Part shown: positions 49,678-59,426 of the stretch, in pieces | How the letters are laid out: every line of letters begins with the position of its first letter | How positions within the stretch are numbered: the first letter of the stretch is position 1 | Origin: Ptychodera flava | Taxonomy: Eukaryota > Hemichordata > Enteropneusta > Ptychoderidae | Direction: 5' to 3' | Assembly: GCF_041260155.1 (NCBI RefSeq) | Contig: NC_091940.1 | Span: 4,162,501 to 4,226,500 of the forward strand | DNA: 64,000 bases | Translations under genes and position numbers: made by a program | Notes under the pieces: generated by a model | What the model was told of the DNA's origin: nothing | What the model saw: only the letters and a program-made list of their open reading frames with translations | Database searches by the model: none

Positions 49678-50153
49678 ATGTATGTATGTATGTATGTATG
49701 TATGTATGTATGTATGTATGTATGTATGTATGTATGTATGTATGTATGTGTCTATGTGTCTATGTGTCTATGTATGTATGTATGTATGTATGTATGTATG
49801 TATGTATGTATGTATGTATGTATGTATGTATGTATGTATGTATGTATGTATGTATGTATGTATGTATGTATGTATGTATGTATGTATGTATGTATGTATG
49901 TATGTATGTATGTATGTATGTATGTGTGTGAATGTATGTATGTATTCCCTAGCAGTGTACAAGCACACACATGATCTGCTTGGGTAATACTTCACTTCTG
50001 AAGCTTTTAGAACTCTTCGTCATTCACAGGATGAGATTCAGTGAAACGGCGAAAAGAAAGAAAAGTTAAACTTACTTGTCGGCTGACAACATTGGAAAAC
50101 ACCACTGGTGTTCCCATTAACAATAGCACGAGTGAACAGCGATAAACGTCCAT
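41743..50153 (-). CDS. C-type lectin 1, secreted, single CTLD (last exon not located)
   Basis: Minus-strand gene built from exons 50153-50076 (78 nt, signal peptide MDVYRCSLVLLLMGTPVVFS), 48801-48786 (16 nt), 47874-47532 (343 nt, CTLD core) and 41816-41743 (74 nt, CTLD end). Phases 0, 1, 2 and 1 match and equal those of the two lectin genes downstream. Mature protein: WIGLND at 97-102, W-SGNNPNND with NPN at 127-129 in the sugar-binding loop, KKDSCHGQDCVQLW, then WEFDDDYC and the closing cysteine in AYICEY. The classic WND calcium motif is replaced by W-x-DDD. Secreted single-CTLD proteins act in carbohydrate recognition and innate defence. The third intron is 5.7 kb and contains a 2.3-kb minisatellite and a MITE. 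A tail exon (length 2 mod 3) must lie below 41743. Confidence 0.82.
41890..41957. repeat. Short repeat shared with 48294-48362
   Basis: AACACAATGACAAATATGGTATCTAGTGTAAAACCAC..TTAGCTGAACAGAAAT is matched at about 80% by 48294-48362. Both lie in introns of the lectin 1 gene. Confidence 0.6.
43860..44124. mobile_element. TTAA-flanked MITE (piggyBac-like ends)
   Basis: 265 bp with terminal inverted repeats CCCTTTTCCTGCCA at the left and TGGCAGGAAAAGGA at the right (TCCTTTTCCTGCCA reversed), each bordered by TTAA (43856-43859 and 44125-44128). TTAA duplication and CCYT-type ends are hallmarks of piggyBac transposons. No coding capacity. It sits in the third intron of lectin 1. Confidence 0.72.
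44613..46923 (+). repeat. 2.3-kb minisatellite, 34-bp unit, about 68 copies
   Basis: Consensus unit is ACATCTGCTAGACAAAGAAC followed by TTTCATTTACTGTG. Variants (ATATGCTAG, CTGCTGGAC, GACAGAG, GTTAACGTTG) are scattered, some in runs. Truncated 23-bp units (AATCTGCTGGA) occur at 45251, 45646 and 45805. The last two mark a 159-bp higher-order period of four full units plus one short one. A 34-bp period shifts frame each unit, so it is not protein-coding. Lies inside the third intron of lectin 1. Confidence 0.97.
46924..47190 (+). repeat. Possible LINE 3' tail
   Basis: T-rich sequence ending TTTGTAACTCAATTTAAATAAAGTGTAAGTAAATAAATA resembles the 3' end of the LINE fragment at 16845-16890 (TTTGTAACTCAGACTACC..AATAAAGTGTAATAATAA). 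No coding remnant is recognised before it. Confidence 0.4.
47532..47874 (-). CDS. C-type lectin 1, exon 3 (CTLD core)
   Basis: Acceptor CTGTCTATCTAG, donor CTTTG|GTAAGC; phase 1 in, 2 out. Encodes VCHPSDGRLFSIH.. through WIGLNDLSQEGDFYWLDG and NNPNNDLKKDSCHGQDC. It is 15 nt (5 aa) longer than the same exon in lectins 2 and 3, the extra residues lying in the FFANNPDVTADI segment. Confidence 0.92.
47905..48080 (+). repeat. GATT/GGAT and GTT microsatellites
   Basis: GATT-type then GGAT units at 47911-47971 and a GTT run at about 48026-48077. Located in the second intron of lectin 1, close to the exon 3 acceptor. Confidence 0.9.
48294..48362. repeat. Short repeat shared with 41890-41957
   Basis: Second copy of the intronic sequence noted at 41890-41957, same orientation. 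Confidence 0.6.
48786..48801 (-). CDS. C-type lectin 1, exon 2 (16-nt micro-exon)
   Basis: Minus-strand acceptor CATAATTACAG, donor ATG|GTAAGTAC. Encodes ERTIN plus one base (phase 0 in, 1 out), the same length and phase as the micro-exon of lectin 2 at 56910-56925. Confidence 0.8.
49637..49948 (+). repeat. TCTG/TATG tetranucleotide microsatellite
   Basis: About ten TCTG units followed by about 70 TATG units with a short TGTC interruption near 49748-49768. In the first intron of lectin 1. The overlapping long frames on both strands are artefacts. Confidence 0.96.
50076..50153 (-). CDS. C-type lectin 1, exon 1 (signal peptide)
   Basis: ATG at 50153, MDVYRCSLVLLLMGTPVVFSNVVSRQ-type secretory leader in 26 codons, donor CAA|GTAAGT (phase 0). 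Its frame differs from the longer open frame of 50038-50244, which is a shadow. Confidence 0.82.
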
Positions 50154-50243
50154 TGTATTGTCTTCTTTTGCCGACCTGGCGAAGGAATGGGGCTTCTGAA
50201 ACAGAACGAGTAGAAATATTGCAGTTAGTCGAACAGACGTGCA

Positions 50244-50251
50244 TTTTATAG
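50244..50251 (-). promoter_or_regulatory. TATA box of C-type lectin 1
   Basis: TATAAAAT on the minus strand about 95 nt upstream of the ATG at 50153; predicted leader of about 65 nt. Confidence 0.55.
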
Positions 50252-51164
50252 TGTAGGCGTCAGACTATTCATTTATAGCAACAAACGAGAGGCATAGAAC
50301 GGCAGCACTGTTTTTCCCTTGGGTTACACATCGTCTCATGGTTACTGGGTTCTCTAATTTGAATTCAAAACCAGAGATGGGAAAACCACACGTCAAAGAA
50401 CTTCATCATTGTGGCAAATGTGTTGCTTTGTACTTAAATACACTCTATCACTTACGGAGGTAGATTTTTACACAGAAACTTGATTAACTCCGAGGGTAGA
50501 TTATTTTGTCGCTTCAGCAACATGTGGTTGAACGATTTCGTGCTCTTTGTGAGTCACGGACGTTCGACGACACAGTCAACGAACAGCAAAATGATAACGG
50601 TTGGGTATTTGGTTGTTTTCATGCATTGCTCGAGGCTAACAATTCTGCGATAGAGTTTAATTTGCCATTATTCTTCCATTTCGAGGCACCAAAGACAATA
50701 CCAATATTGTCATGCCAGCAACACATGAAATAGAAAGACAAGTATTATCTTGAATTGCACGTCTTGTTCTTTAAAAGACCATGCATCATGTAAAAAACTT
50801 CATGATGTATTACAGACTAACGGAAGGGGCGAGCTTGTTTAAAGTCACAATTGCAATAACATGCCCATGGAGGGAGGCGTTGCCAGGCAACATTAACCCT
50901 TCAGGGAAAACGTTCTTTATTTTGCTAAATGTTCATACTATCATAGGTTACCATATTGCATGTAGTATATTACTGTATGATATGCAGCCTGGCAGTCGAA
51001 AGGATATGCATCGTGTTGTTTCAGAATGCATCGTCAAAAGTCGAAAGCACGGAAATTAACTCAATACGGCGTTGTTACTTAAACTTTCTTCCACCCTTTA
51101 CAAGTTGCCACTGGCCAATATTTGCGATCTAATTGGTCTTTCTGTCCTTAGTGAACTGTTACAT

Positions 51165-51165
<1 letters not shown>

Positions 51166-51224
<59 letters not shown>

Positions 51225-51239
51225 CTCTCTCTCTCTCTC
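51166..51239 (+). repeat. TC microsatellite 1
   Basis: About 37 TC units with one G interruption, followed by a direct duplication of ATACTTTCTCTCTTAGT. Confidence 0.95.
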
Positions 51240-52390
51240 ATTTGGTTTATACTTTCTCTCTTAGTATACTTTCTCTCTTAGTATGCCTCCGTCGCCATTG
51301 AAATTGTACGTCCGTCTTTCCTGGTTTTGCATTCCGTGTTGATGTGGAGTTGGCTGCATCCATGTCTCTGTCCGGCTATATCCCTTCATCTCTGCCGCAG
51401 AGTTCCTCATTGCCACCTTCCACTATTGACCAACTCTCTATCCTTTCACTACTGAAAGTAATGGCCAGAGACATCTTACTGACATGGCCTGGAAAGACAC
51501 TCTGGTCAGTTTGTTTAGTTTTTTCTATTTTCAATGTTTTGTAGCTTTGCTAGTTGAGAGAAATGCTTCATTATAAAGTGATTGATATTACTCTACATGA
51601 ATAGAATTCAACAAGGTTTTGGAGCAAATGAAGCGCATTTTCGCAGGGAAATTCTTTTTACTTCCGTCTTTGAAACCAACGAATAAGAACATATGGCTAT
51701 CAAACGAACGTAAAACGCCTTCCAACTCAGCATACCTGGAGGAACTTGCATGTTTCACCATGACAACGCAATAGTCAGAGGAGCGCGCAGAGCGCGGCCG
51801 TATTTCTTTTAACGCTGTCTCAGATCATGGACATGGCGGGCAATGCACACATATATACAAACTCTGGCACACGATGAAGTGTGTTGCATGCTTGATTGTA
51901 AGCTACATGGCGAAGATTCACTTTTCTTGATGCAAAAGTCTAATGGTCTAGTGTTGTCAGTTGGAACGAGCAGACAGATTCCTTTTCCCTCGCATGGTTG
52001 ATGTAGGAGATGATCGTTTGTCACTGTCTACACTTTACAATGGAATGACATCCATGCCATATGGTCTCTTGTTAGATTCACAAGCAAATATAATGTCAAA
52101 TTCTTAAGAGTAATATAAGGATATTTATGTCATACACAACCGCCAAATTTTATTGCAACACTGCGATGACATTTACGGGAAATGAAAGAAAAAACTGTAC
52201 TTTTTAGCGTACTGACGTAGTGTGTTTTTACTTGTTTTGGTTGTTCGTATTCTCCTTAATGGGTAGTACCGAAGAGATATCACATTTAGTTTAAAGCAGA
52301 CTGTCATACTAATTTGAAAGTCGCCAGAATCATTAACTAAATTCATTCATTATCGTTTCTTCATTCACTTTCTTTATCATGGTCTTTTAC

Positions 52391-52394
<4 letters not shown>

Positions 52395-52446
<52 letters not shown>
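52395..52446 (+). repeat. TC microsatellite 2
   Basis: About 26 uninterrupted TC units. Confidence 0.95.
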
Positions 52447-52451
<5 letters not shown>

Positions 52452-54639
52452 GCTGATACGCTTCAACGACCATTCAACATTTTCTTCATAATTTTTTAAA
52501 GACATCAATGAAATATAAATTTCAGTATTTCCATTCACCGCCCTGTGTTCCTACTTGGGTAGTTTTTCTCGACAGATTTCACGGAAATAACGCAAAACAA
52601 TGAAGAGACGAGACAGTGGGTTGGGTTGGTCCATTTCGCTAAACCCAGTGTGTCTTCATCGAACCGAGTTAGAGACACTATTTTTGCGTCATAGTAATTT
52701 TGAATTACCAATAACCGATTCAGAAATAAATATTTTACACGCAATATAATAATAATTTTAATACTTATGAAATGAATAATTTATATTTTCTGTTTTCCAC
52801 TGAATATTTAAATACCCAATAACAGGAGTGAAATAAAGCTTAATGTATATCTATAATTTTACCAGCTGCACTCCTTTTTTCTAACCTCCGATCAGCATAA
52901 TTTCACAAGTTGAATAGTCAAACAATCAAAAGCCGAAAATTGACCAATGAGAGAGCAAAGAGGTATGGAGAACTGGTTTTAGAAGATGAGTACACTTCCA
53001 TACTTGCTGTCATTCATTACAAAGAAACCAATGACCAGTCAACCAAGCAGCAGCTAAAGGATGTGTCTTATGGGAAATACTTGATCATCATTGATACATT
53101 AAACCAAATCTGCATTAATCACAATCATGATGTCACGGTGACGTCACTTCTTCTCACTGACACACACCAGGCATGCATATCTTATTTACAAATACAAAGG
53201 TTGGCCAATGCACCGCGTCGGCTAACCTTGCTCGAGACACTTCACATTTCAGATTTGTTATTACATGTTAGCTATGGTGTAGACAACATGGCCTATTTCG
53301 AGGAACTTGTACTGGAGACATAACGGACGGGACTGCGCCTGTATACAAAGAGGATATGACAAATTGACACTGCTAATAAGTTGACTATAATTAACCTGAT
53401 CAAAGCATCTATAGCGCCCTGACTTCTATTTCGTATTAGCCCTGGATCTTAAATCTGAAATAACCTTTCAGTTTTAAATTTCGACCGCTAAATATCCATA
53501 TATGAATGGGATTCAATTGAAAGTAGGAAACAAGTTACTAGGGTTTGACGGGTAAACGAATGTGTCATTTTTACGGCAGGATAAATCATTTGCTCGTACT
53601 TTTATTACCAATTGCGACACACATTACATCACAAAATGTTAAAAGTATAAGTATCTAAATGACGAAATACTAGTATTAAGAAGTATGTTTATTACCTTAA
53701 TTTCTTTAATTTTATTGGTTCTTCTCATTGTTTTCGACCAATACTCAGATTCAATTTATTGATTAGCCAACTTGCGCAGTGGATTGTTTAGATGTAGAGC
53801 TCGCAGTTTACACGCGCGACCCCCTGGCAACAGAATAGTCTACGCCAGGATACGTGAACGTTATAAATCATATCCTTTGGGAAACGATTATTCATTCTAA
53901 AGGTGACGCCTTTGTTAACATCGATGTCATCAGCGTGGGAAGCTTAATCAAATTAATACAAAGAGGACAGGTTTTTTGGTATTAGTTTAGTAACAGGTCA
54001 TCATTGGACCTAAGGTGAGCTCGTTTCATTCCTTCTTCTATCGCCACTTCTCTGTGTCGCCTTCATCTCTCTGTTCCTTTTCCGCTATCTACACCTCAGT
54101 TAATAGCTCCTCTGGACCTTTGCAATTCAATCAACGAATTAATACAGACGATCGGTCAAACCACCATACGTACAAACCCATTAACACAGCTTCAACTGCG
54201 AGAGGAGTTGTCGGTGGGCAATACGCTTACTCTTTCACAAAACTTTTTCCCCGATAATTGCAAAAAGGTGTTTTCAATATGGCATGGCCACTGTAAACTG
54301 GTGTAAAGCTGTTCAGAATTAAGCTACCGTGCAAATTATGTTCGCTGTTACAAAGGCACCATACTGGAAGACGGCTTCTTTTATTGCTGGGTTATAACCA
54401 TAAGCAATTAAATTTCATAGCCATGGTTTGCGTAATACTACATCTGTTTCCCTGATATTTCGTTTCCAAAGCATTGTGTTAAAGAACTGTTATATTTATA
54501 TCGCGGAAGGATTTATCGAACGAATTTAACTGCCCTAAAAATTTCCTAACTCAAGGTAAGGATTTTGAAATGGTACTTCTGCTCTGTTATATAACATCTG
54601 TCTGTCTGCCTCACCCTCCTTCCCTGTCCGTCTATCGAC

Positions 54640-54645
54640 CCCCCC

Positions 54646-54702
<57 letters not shown>

Positions 54703-54718
54703 TCTCTCTCTCTCTCTC

Positions 54719-54768
<50 letters not shown>

Positions 54769-54775
54769 CCTCCCC
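54640..54775 (+). repeat. TC microsatellite 3
   Basis: About 130 bp of TC with C-rich interruptions, ending in TCCCTCCCTCCCC. It lies about 220 bp upstream of lectin 2's first coding exon. Polypyrimidine/polypurine tracts of this length can adopt triplex structures. Confidence 0.95.
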
Positions 54776-54993
54776 CCACTGCCGTGAGCTAAGTTTCTGT
54801 TTATTATATAATTACAAGTACACAGACAATATGGGTCCATAAAGTTGCTCAACTTTTAAATTGATGGATTAATGATCACTAGCCGAGCAGTGAAGTATTT
54901 CCAGAATTGTATTCTATACAGACGTCAACGGCTAATTGTCACATTTTATTGCAGCGCAGTTAAACTTCTCATAACCGTACAACTGGAACGGAA

Positions 54994-55038
54994 ATGAAGT
55001 ACTTGTTAATTTTAGTGGCACTGTCCGGCGCCACTTCG
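54994..55038 (+). CDS. C-type lectin 2, exon 1 (signal peptide)
   Basis: ATG in ACGGAAATGA context, 15 codons of hydrophobic leader, donor TCG|GTAAGC. Confidence 0.85.
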
Positions 55039-58000
55039 GTAAGCATCGCTTACTAGTTTTCATTATAAAACTTATTGCAATATAAGAGCAGAAGTTCTAT
55101 ACTTATTCTCTGTTTTGAGAACAGACGATAACTAGCGATTTATGAAGGGTCGGTGAGAGGATATTTAAAAAATAGTGAAAACCAGATCTCGCGTACATAG
55201 GATGATCACAATTCTCAAAGAATGATGCTATCATGTGTATTGCGAATATTAATATGACAGTTGCTGGATTCTATCCACCAGTAAAACCTGAGAGTACTTT
55301 TGCAGTTCCAGGTGGAATTGTTATTTCTTTTGTTCAAATGTAAAATATTGCTGACTCTGATCAGATTGCACTACTGAATTTGTCAGTGCTGATCGAAGCG
55401 TTTGGCTAAATTTCCTTTACACTTTGTATGTAATTACTTTCTGTAGCTGGTATAGAAAGGCTTGAAATCTTACAATTAAAGCAGTCTTAATAAACTCAAA
55501 CACTAATTTTCAGTCCATAATTCAAATTCGGGGAAGCCAGTCAATTTAGCAAATACTTGCCCGAATCGTATTCTCATATTGAAGTTGATTTAGTTTTCGG
55601 TAATTTCATACTATAAACCAGTCTTATTAAACATACCATTCAACCGATTTCAATGATGCCCTTGGCTCTCAATCTGTGCGGTTTTCCACTTTTCGGCTTC
55701 CAACAATGCATTTTTCCAGTACGTAGTCTTCTAATTGCACAGGAATATTATTTTCTTTGAAATACAACACTCGGCAAAGCTTTCCGACCTCGCAGATACC
55801 GAATAAATCTTACTCCTTCAGCCCTGGCTGGCAACGTTCATCCCCGAAAGTTCAGGATTCCAAAATTATTTTCCAGTGAATACGACCACGGGCGTGTCCG
55901 CTGTCCACTATCTGCAGTGTTTTTTTCTCCCCTGCGCTGATTACATTTGACATCAGTGCAATCCTTGTAAAATGCCAGCGAGAAGTTGTTCTGTATGAAC
56001 GACAGCTTCGTTTGCTTCAACTACAATGATATTCCACCCTAAGGTTAGGATGCGCCTCGATAGTGCAAGACTTAAACTTTTGCTCAAACTTTCATCAACG
56101 TATATTTCAACCATTGTCTTACAAAATCAAGAATAAAAATTTTGGTACTAAAGGAATAAATGACCCATAGTATACCGATATTTAAAATTCAAAATGGATG
56201 TTGCCCCTATGTTATTTCTATGGAGAAAAATCAAATTTTGGATTTTCGAAAAACTACATCAGTGAAAAGTTTTCTTACACCAAGAGCTTTAAAATGAGCA
56301 CCCACAAGTGGTAGATCAGAAAAGAATTGTAAAAGTTTGAGAGTCCGAATGTCTGTCCCCGAGATGCGATCTACCTTTAAATTGTAATCAGCTATATCTC
56401 AAAATGACTGATACTGAAACAATCTGTAAAGTTACTGATTTGTGTCAGCATAAAGAGAGACATTGTAAATTCAACATTTTGCCCCAGGGGATACTGCAAT
56501 GATGGTCAGCAGTAGGGTGTTCGAGGAGATTGCATTTCATTTTCAATTAGCGTGTAAACCGGTAGCAGCGGCATTACCACTTTGCCTTTCTCGCCATGGT
56601 CTCTCAGCAAGCAAGCTACAGGTTAAATAATTACCGTGTGTTAAAAATGATCGCCACTGTCCTCATTCAATTATTACTACTTCGCTATGTCATTGCATTT
56701 CAGACGAATGCTGACGAATGCTGTCATAACTACCCAAATACAATTTGAATCGAATTCATGCGATTTCTTTGCAGCCTCAACAAAATATAGCCAGTTTCTC
56801 AATCCTCATTTTTATAACATGTCTGTATATCAGAATGGTTATTGCTCATTGAACATATGTATTGGACATAGTATAAACTGAACTTTACCCGTATACATTC
56901 GCTTTGCAGGTTTACGGAAATTGGGGTAAGAGTGCGATTTTGTTGTTTCTTATACATAAATGCATGCGGAGATCTCACTGTCTATAGGCCCTCCTTGCCT
57001 GTCAAATCGTATTCGATCAGCTGTTCTGTTGAAAAAAACCATCAACTTATCAGTCTCACGACGATGTCCTGTTTGTGTTCTATCGGGACAAACAACACGT
57101 TGTGTAGTCAAGAGAGGGCGATATCTAAGCCGGCGTTGGCTCTGTATGTATGACTACCCCTCCTTGCCTATATCTGTCAGGGTATCGTTACTCATCTAAT
57201 GCAATGGTCATGCTGTCTGCCTGTTTTATCGTCTGCTTGTCTGACTACTTTGTATCCATATATGTATACATTTCTCTCCTTGCCGCCTTTTTTTGTATGT
57301 CTACATTAATCCAGGCTCTCCTCTTGACTGTCTGCATGTCTGCCAGCCTCTCTAATACTATCTTCTGTTTGGACGTCATGATGACCGGAAAAGAATCTGG
57401 CGAGAGTGACCGATAAGACTCGACAGCATTATATGGAGTAGGGACAAAATATATACAAAATGTTCATTTGTAGAAGTTCCTGTGACATTAAAAACTGAAG
57501 TTTATTTTTAATGAGAGAATAAATATTCCTCTGACGATGCTGGATGGGAATACTGTCTCGTATTATGTATAATCGTTTCGATTTTTCTGACAGAAAAATG
57601 TATCGATGGAGATTTGTTCGTGATTGATTCACTGAGTCGAAGTTGGGAAGCTTCAAAAACACTTTGTTCTCAAAATGGCGGCCATCTCGCCGTGCTAGCA
57701 ACTGAAGACTTGACAACCCAATTCAAGCAATTTCTGAACGATGAGAATTTAGATGCACACATCAGTAAGGGTATGTGGATTGGATTCAACGATATCCAAC
57801 AGGAGGGAACTTTTACTTGGATCGACGGAACAGCTTGGGATTACACTGATTGGTTCCGTACACAGCCTGACAACAACAATAAGAGAGATTCTTGCCATGG
57901 TCAGGACTGTGGACAAATCTGGTAAGGGCCAGCTATTGATCAGATCAAGAAGACATTTTTAGAAAGAAGTGGTCATACATTGACTAAAGGGACCATTATA

Positions 58001-59426
58001 AATAGAGGCATCCTCATGGAAGACTGTCTGCACTCTTTGAAATTTTATTTGAGGATCACGACACGGCGGATTTAAGAGAAACTGTGCGAAAGTCGTACTT
58101 TTTTCTAATTTTACAGAGATATATAGCAGCCTGCAGTGTAACAAACTTCGATGAAACATGCACGGCAGATAATTGTTGCTATTGGTCGAGATGGAAATAA
58201 CTCTCAAAATGATTTCCTAGTTCATTTATTTACGATAAATATTCCTTCGTAACGTAAGCAACTTACAACTTTAGGGAGGCCATTTCAGGTAAAGTACTGA
58301 ACTCACGATCAAGAATGGTGAGTTTGAGAGCCGGGTATAACAAGAATGGCGAACTCATTATCAAATGATGGTCAGTGAATTAGAGAGTCAAGTGCAGTGT
58401 CGTGCCCTTGACCAAGGCACTTTACTTGGGACTTTACTCCTGATAGCTCAGGTATAGTGGGTGATGGGTACATCCTGTAAGTTGACTTCTCGCCCGTTGG
58501 ATGATTGATTTGTAAAAAAATCATTTCGAGAAATCATGTAGTTGGCGTTAAAATTTCACAGGGTGTGGATTCTGTCAAAGTTTCAGCAGTTCGTAAGCTG
58601 GAGTAACACCCGCAAATCGAATAAATTGAATTCTATTTGCGATGAGACATACAGATCGAAGCTTTTAAATCGTACATGCTCGTATTAGCTTGGTTTAAAT
58701 GAGACAGTATTGAAATCTATAATCACTTACGATGATCAAATGTAGTGAACGATGGCATTAGTCTTGAATAACGACACCAAAGAAAAATATACAAATGTTT
58801 AGAAAGTTTTGAACATAGCAACGCTCCAGATAGTAAAAATTACTGACAGATTAAATTTTAGCACCGACAATTAAACCAAGAGTTTTTCCTGAAATACTCG
58901 GGTTAGCGGAGATCTACTCAATGTGAACAATTTTGCAAGCTTTGACGCGTTGCTTAGGTTACATGAAAAGGACGGGTATTATCCACATTATTCGTTGACA
59001 CTCATTGTTTTTTAAACATAATTATAACGGCTTTATGGCCCATCGGGAGGGAAAAATATTTTACCTTTTCGCTCAAATATAGTACCGAGATCTTTCGGTT
59101 TCTCAGATTTGTTTGGAGATCCATTACCGTCTTTCATTTGTCGCTGCACATATCGTAAATCAAAGAGATCAGACCATTGAATGTTTCAACTTCTTGTTTC
59201 AGGAAATGGCCCCGATCAAATCCTACCTGGCAATGGGACGATGATTATTGCTTTAAGTCAAAACCACATGTCTGTCAATATGGTAAGTGTATTCTGTGGA
59301 AAATTAATAGGCGTAGTGAACTAAGCTTTCCCACTCCACCACAATGCCGTTGAGTGGTTAATAGTCTAACCATAACTTTTTGTTCTTTTCAATTTAGAGT
59401 CTCACCAGACGTGTAACACACCATAA
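54994..59426 (+). CDS. C-type lectin 2, secreted, complete, QPD type
   Basis: Five coding exons: 54994-55038 (45 nt), 56910-56925 (16), 57594-57921 (328), 59203-59282 (80) and 59398-59426 (29). They sum to 498 nt and a 165-aa protein with all phases closing (0, 1, 2, 1). Signal peptide MKYLLILVALSGATS; single CTLD with C45 and C154 as outer and C121 and C146 as inner disulphide pairs, plus C23, C126 and C162 outside the standard set. WIGFND at 82-87. The sugar-binding loop has Q111-P-D113, the motif that in vertebrate CTLDs goes with galactose/GalNAc preference; the WND motif is replaced by W-x-WDDDYC (W141-DDD). Closest in plan to lectin 3 just downstream. A possible extra 5' non-coding exon ends before the ATTTTATTGCAG acceptor at 54954. 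Sugar specificity is inference. Confidence 0.88.
56041..56378 (+). repeat. Palindromic-ended element, family R1, copy 2
   Basis: Starts AAGGTTAGGATGCGCCTCG, ends CGAGATGCGATCTACCTTT, and matches copy 1 (36494-36817) throughout, including TTTTCTTACAC(C/G)AAGAGCTTT and CACAAGTGGTAGAT. Inserted in the first intron of lectin 2. Ends are less well matched than in copy 1, so it may be older. Confidence 0.75.
56910..56925 (+). CDS. C-type lectin 2, exon 2 (16-nt micro-exon)
   Basis: Acceptor TTCGCTTTGCAG, donor GGG|GTAAGA. Encodes VYGNW plus one base. Required by phase: exon 1 ends at 0 and exon 3 enters at 1. Confidence 0.8.
57594..57921 (+). CDS. C-type lectin 2, exon 3 (CTLD core)
   Basis: Acceptor ATTTTTCTGACAG, donor ATCTG|GTAAGG. 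EKCIDGDLFVIDS.. to QPDNNNKRDSCHGQDCGQI. Same 328-nt length as exon 3 of lectin 3. Confidence 0.93.
58290..58640 (+). mobile_element. SINE-like repeat copy
   Basis: Contains GCAGTGTCGTGCCCTTGACC, AAGGCACTTTACTTGG and GGGTGATGGGTACATCCTG, phrases I associate with a SINE body widespread in marine invertebrates. Located in the third intron of lectin 2. Promoter boxes and exact ends are not clear, and a shorter or longer extent is possible. Confidence 0.45.
59203..59282 (+). CDS. C-type lectin 2, exon 4 (C-terminal CTLD)
   Basis: Acceptor CTTCTTGTTTCAG, donor TATG|GTAAGT. Completes a split W and reads KWPRSNPTWQWDDDYCF..HVCQY. Confidence 0.9.
59398..59426 (+). CDS. C-type lectin 2, exon 5 (tail and stop)
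   Basis: Acceptor TTCTTTTCAATTTAG; after one base carried over it reads ESHQTCNTP and stops. Adds one cysteine (C162) beyond the CTLD, which could pair with C23, C126 or another chain. Confidence 0.75.

Larger units (their letters stand above)
50252..54954. other. Bidirectional intergenic region between lectins 1 and 2
   Basis: Lectins 1 and 2 diverge from this interval. It contains three TC microsatellites (51166-51239, 52395-52446, 54645-54775), a small TACTTTCTCTCTTAGTA duplication near 51247-51284 and no supported gene. The 52910-53323 frame is open for 137 codons but has no early ATG or recognisable domain. Confidence 0.55.

Noticed and set aside
49593-49995. Five overlapping open frames of MYVC/HTYI repeats
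   Set aside because: Same artefact from the TATG microsatellite in lectin 1 intron 1.
52910-53323. 137-codon open frame on the plus strand
   Set aside because: Starts at TTG, the only ATG is near the end, no recognised domain and no donor site at its 3' end. Could be a relic, but nothing supports a gene.
54535-54852. Arg/Glu-rich and Ser/Leu-rich frames
   Set aside because: TC microsatellite read on both strands.
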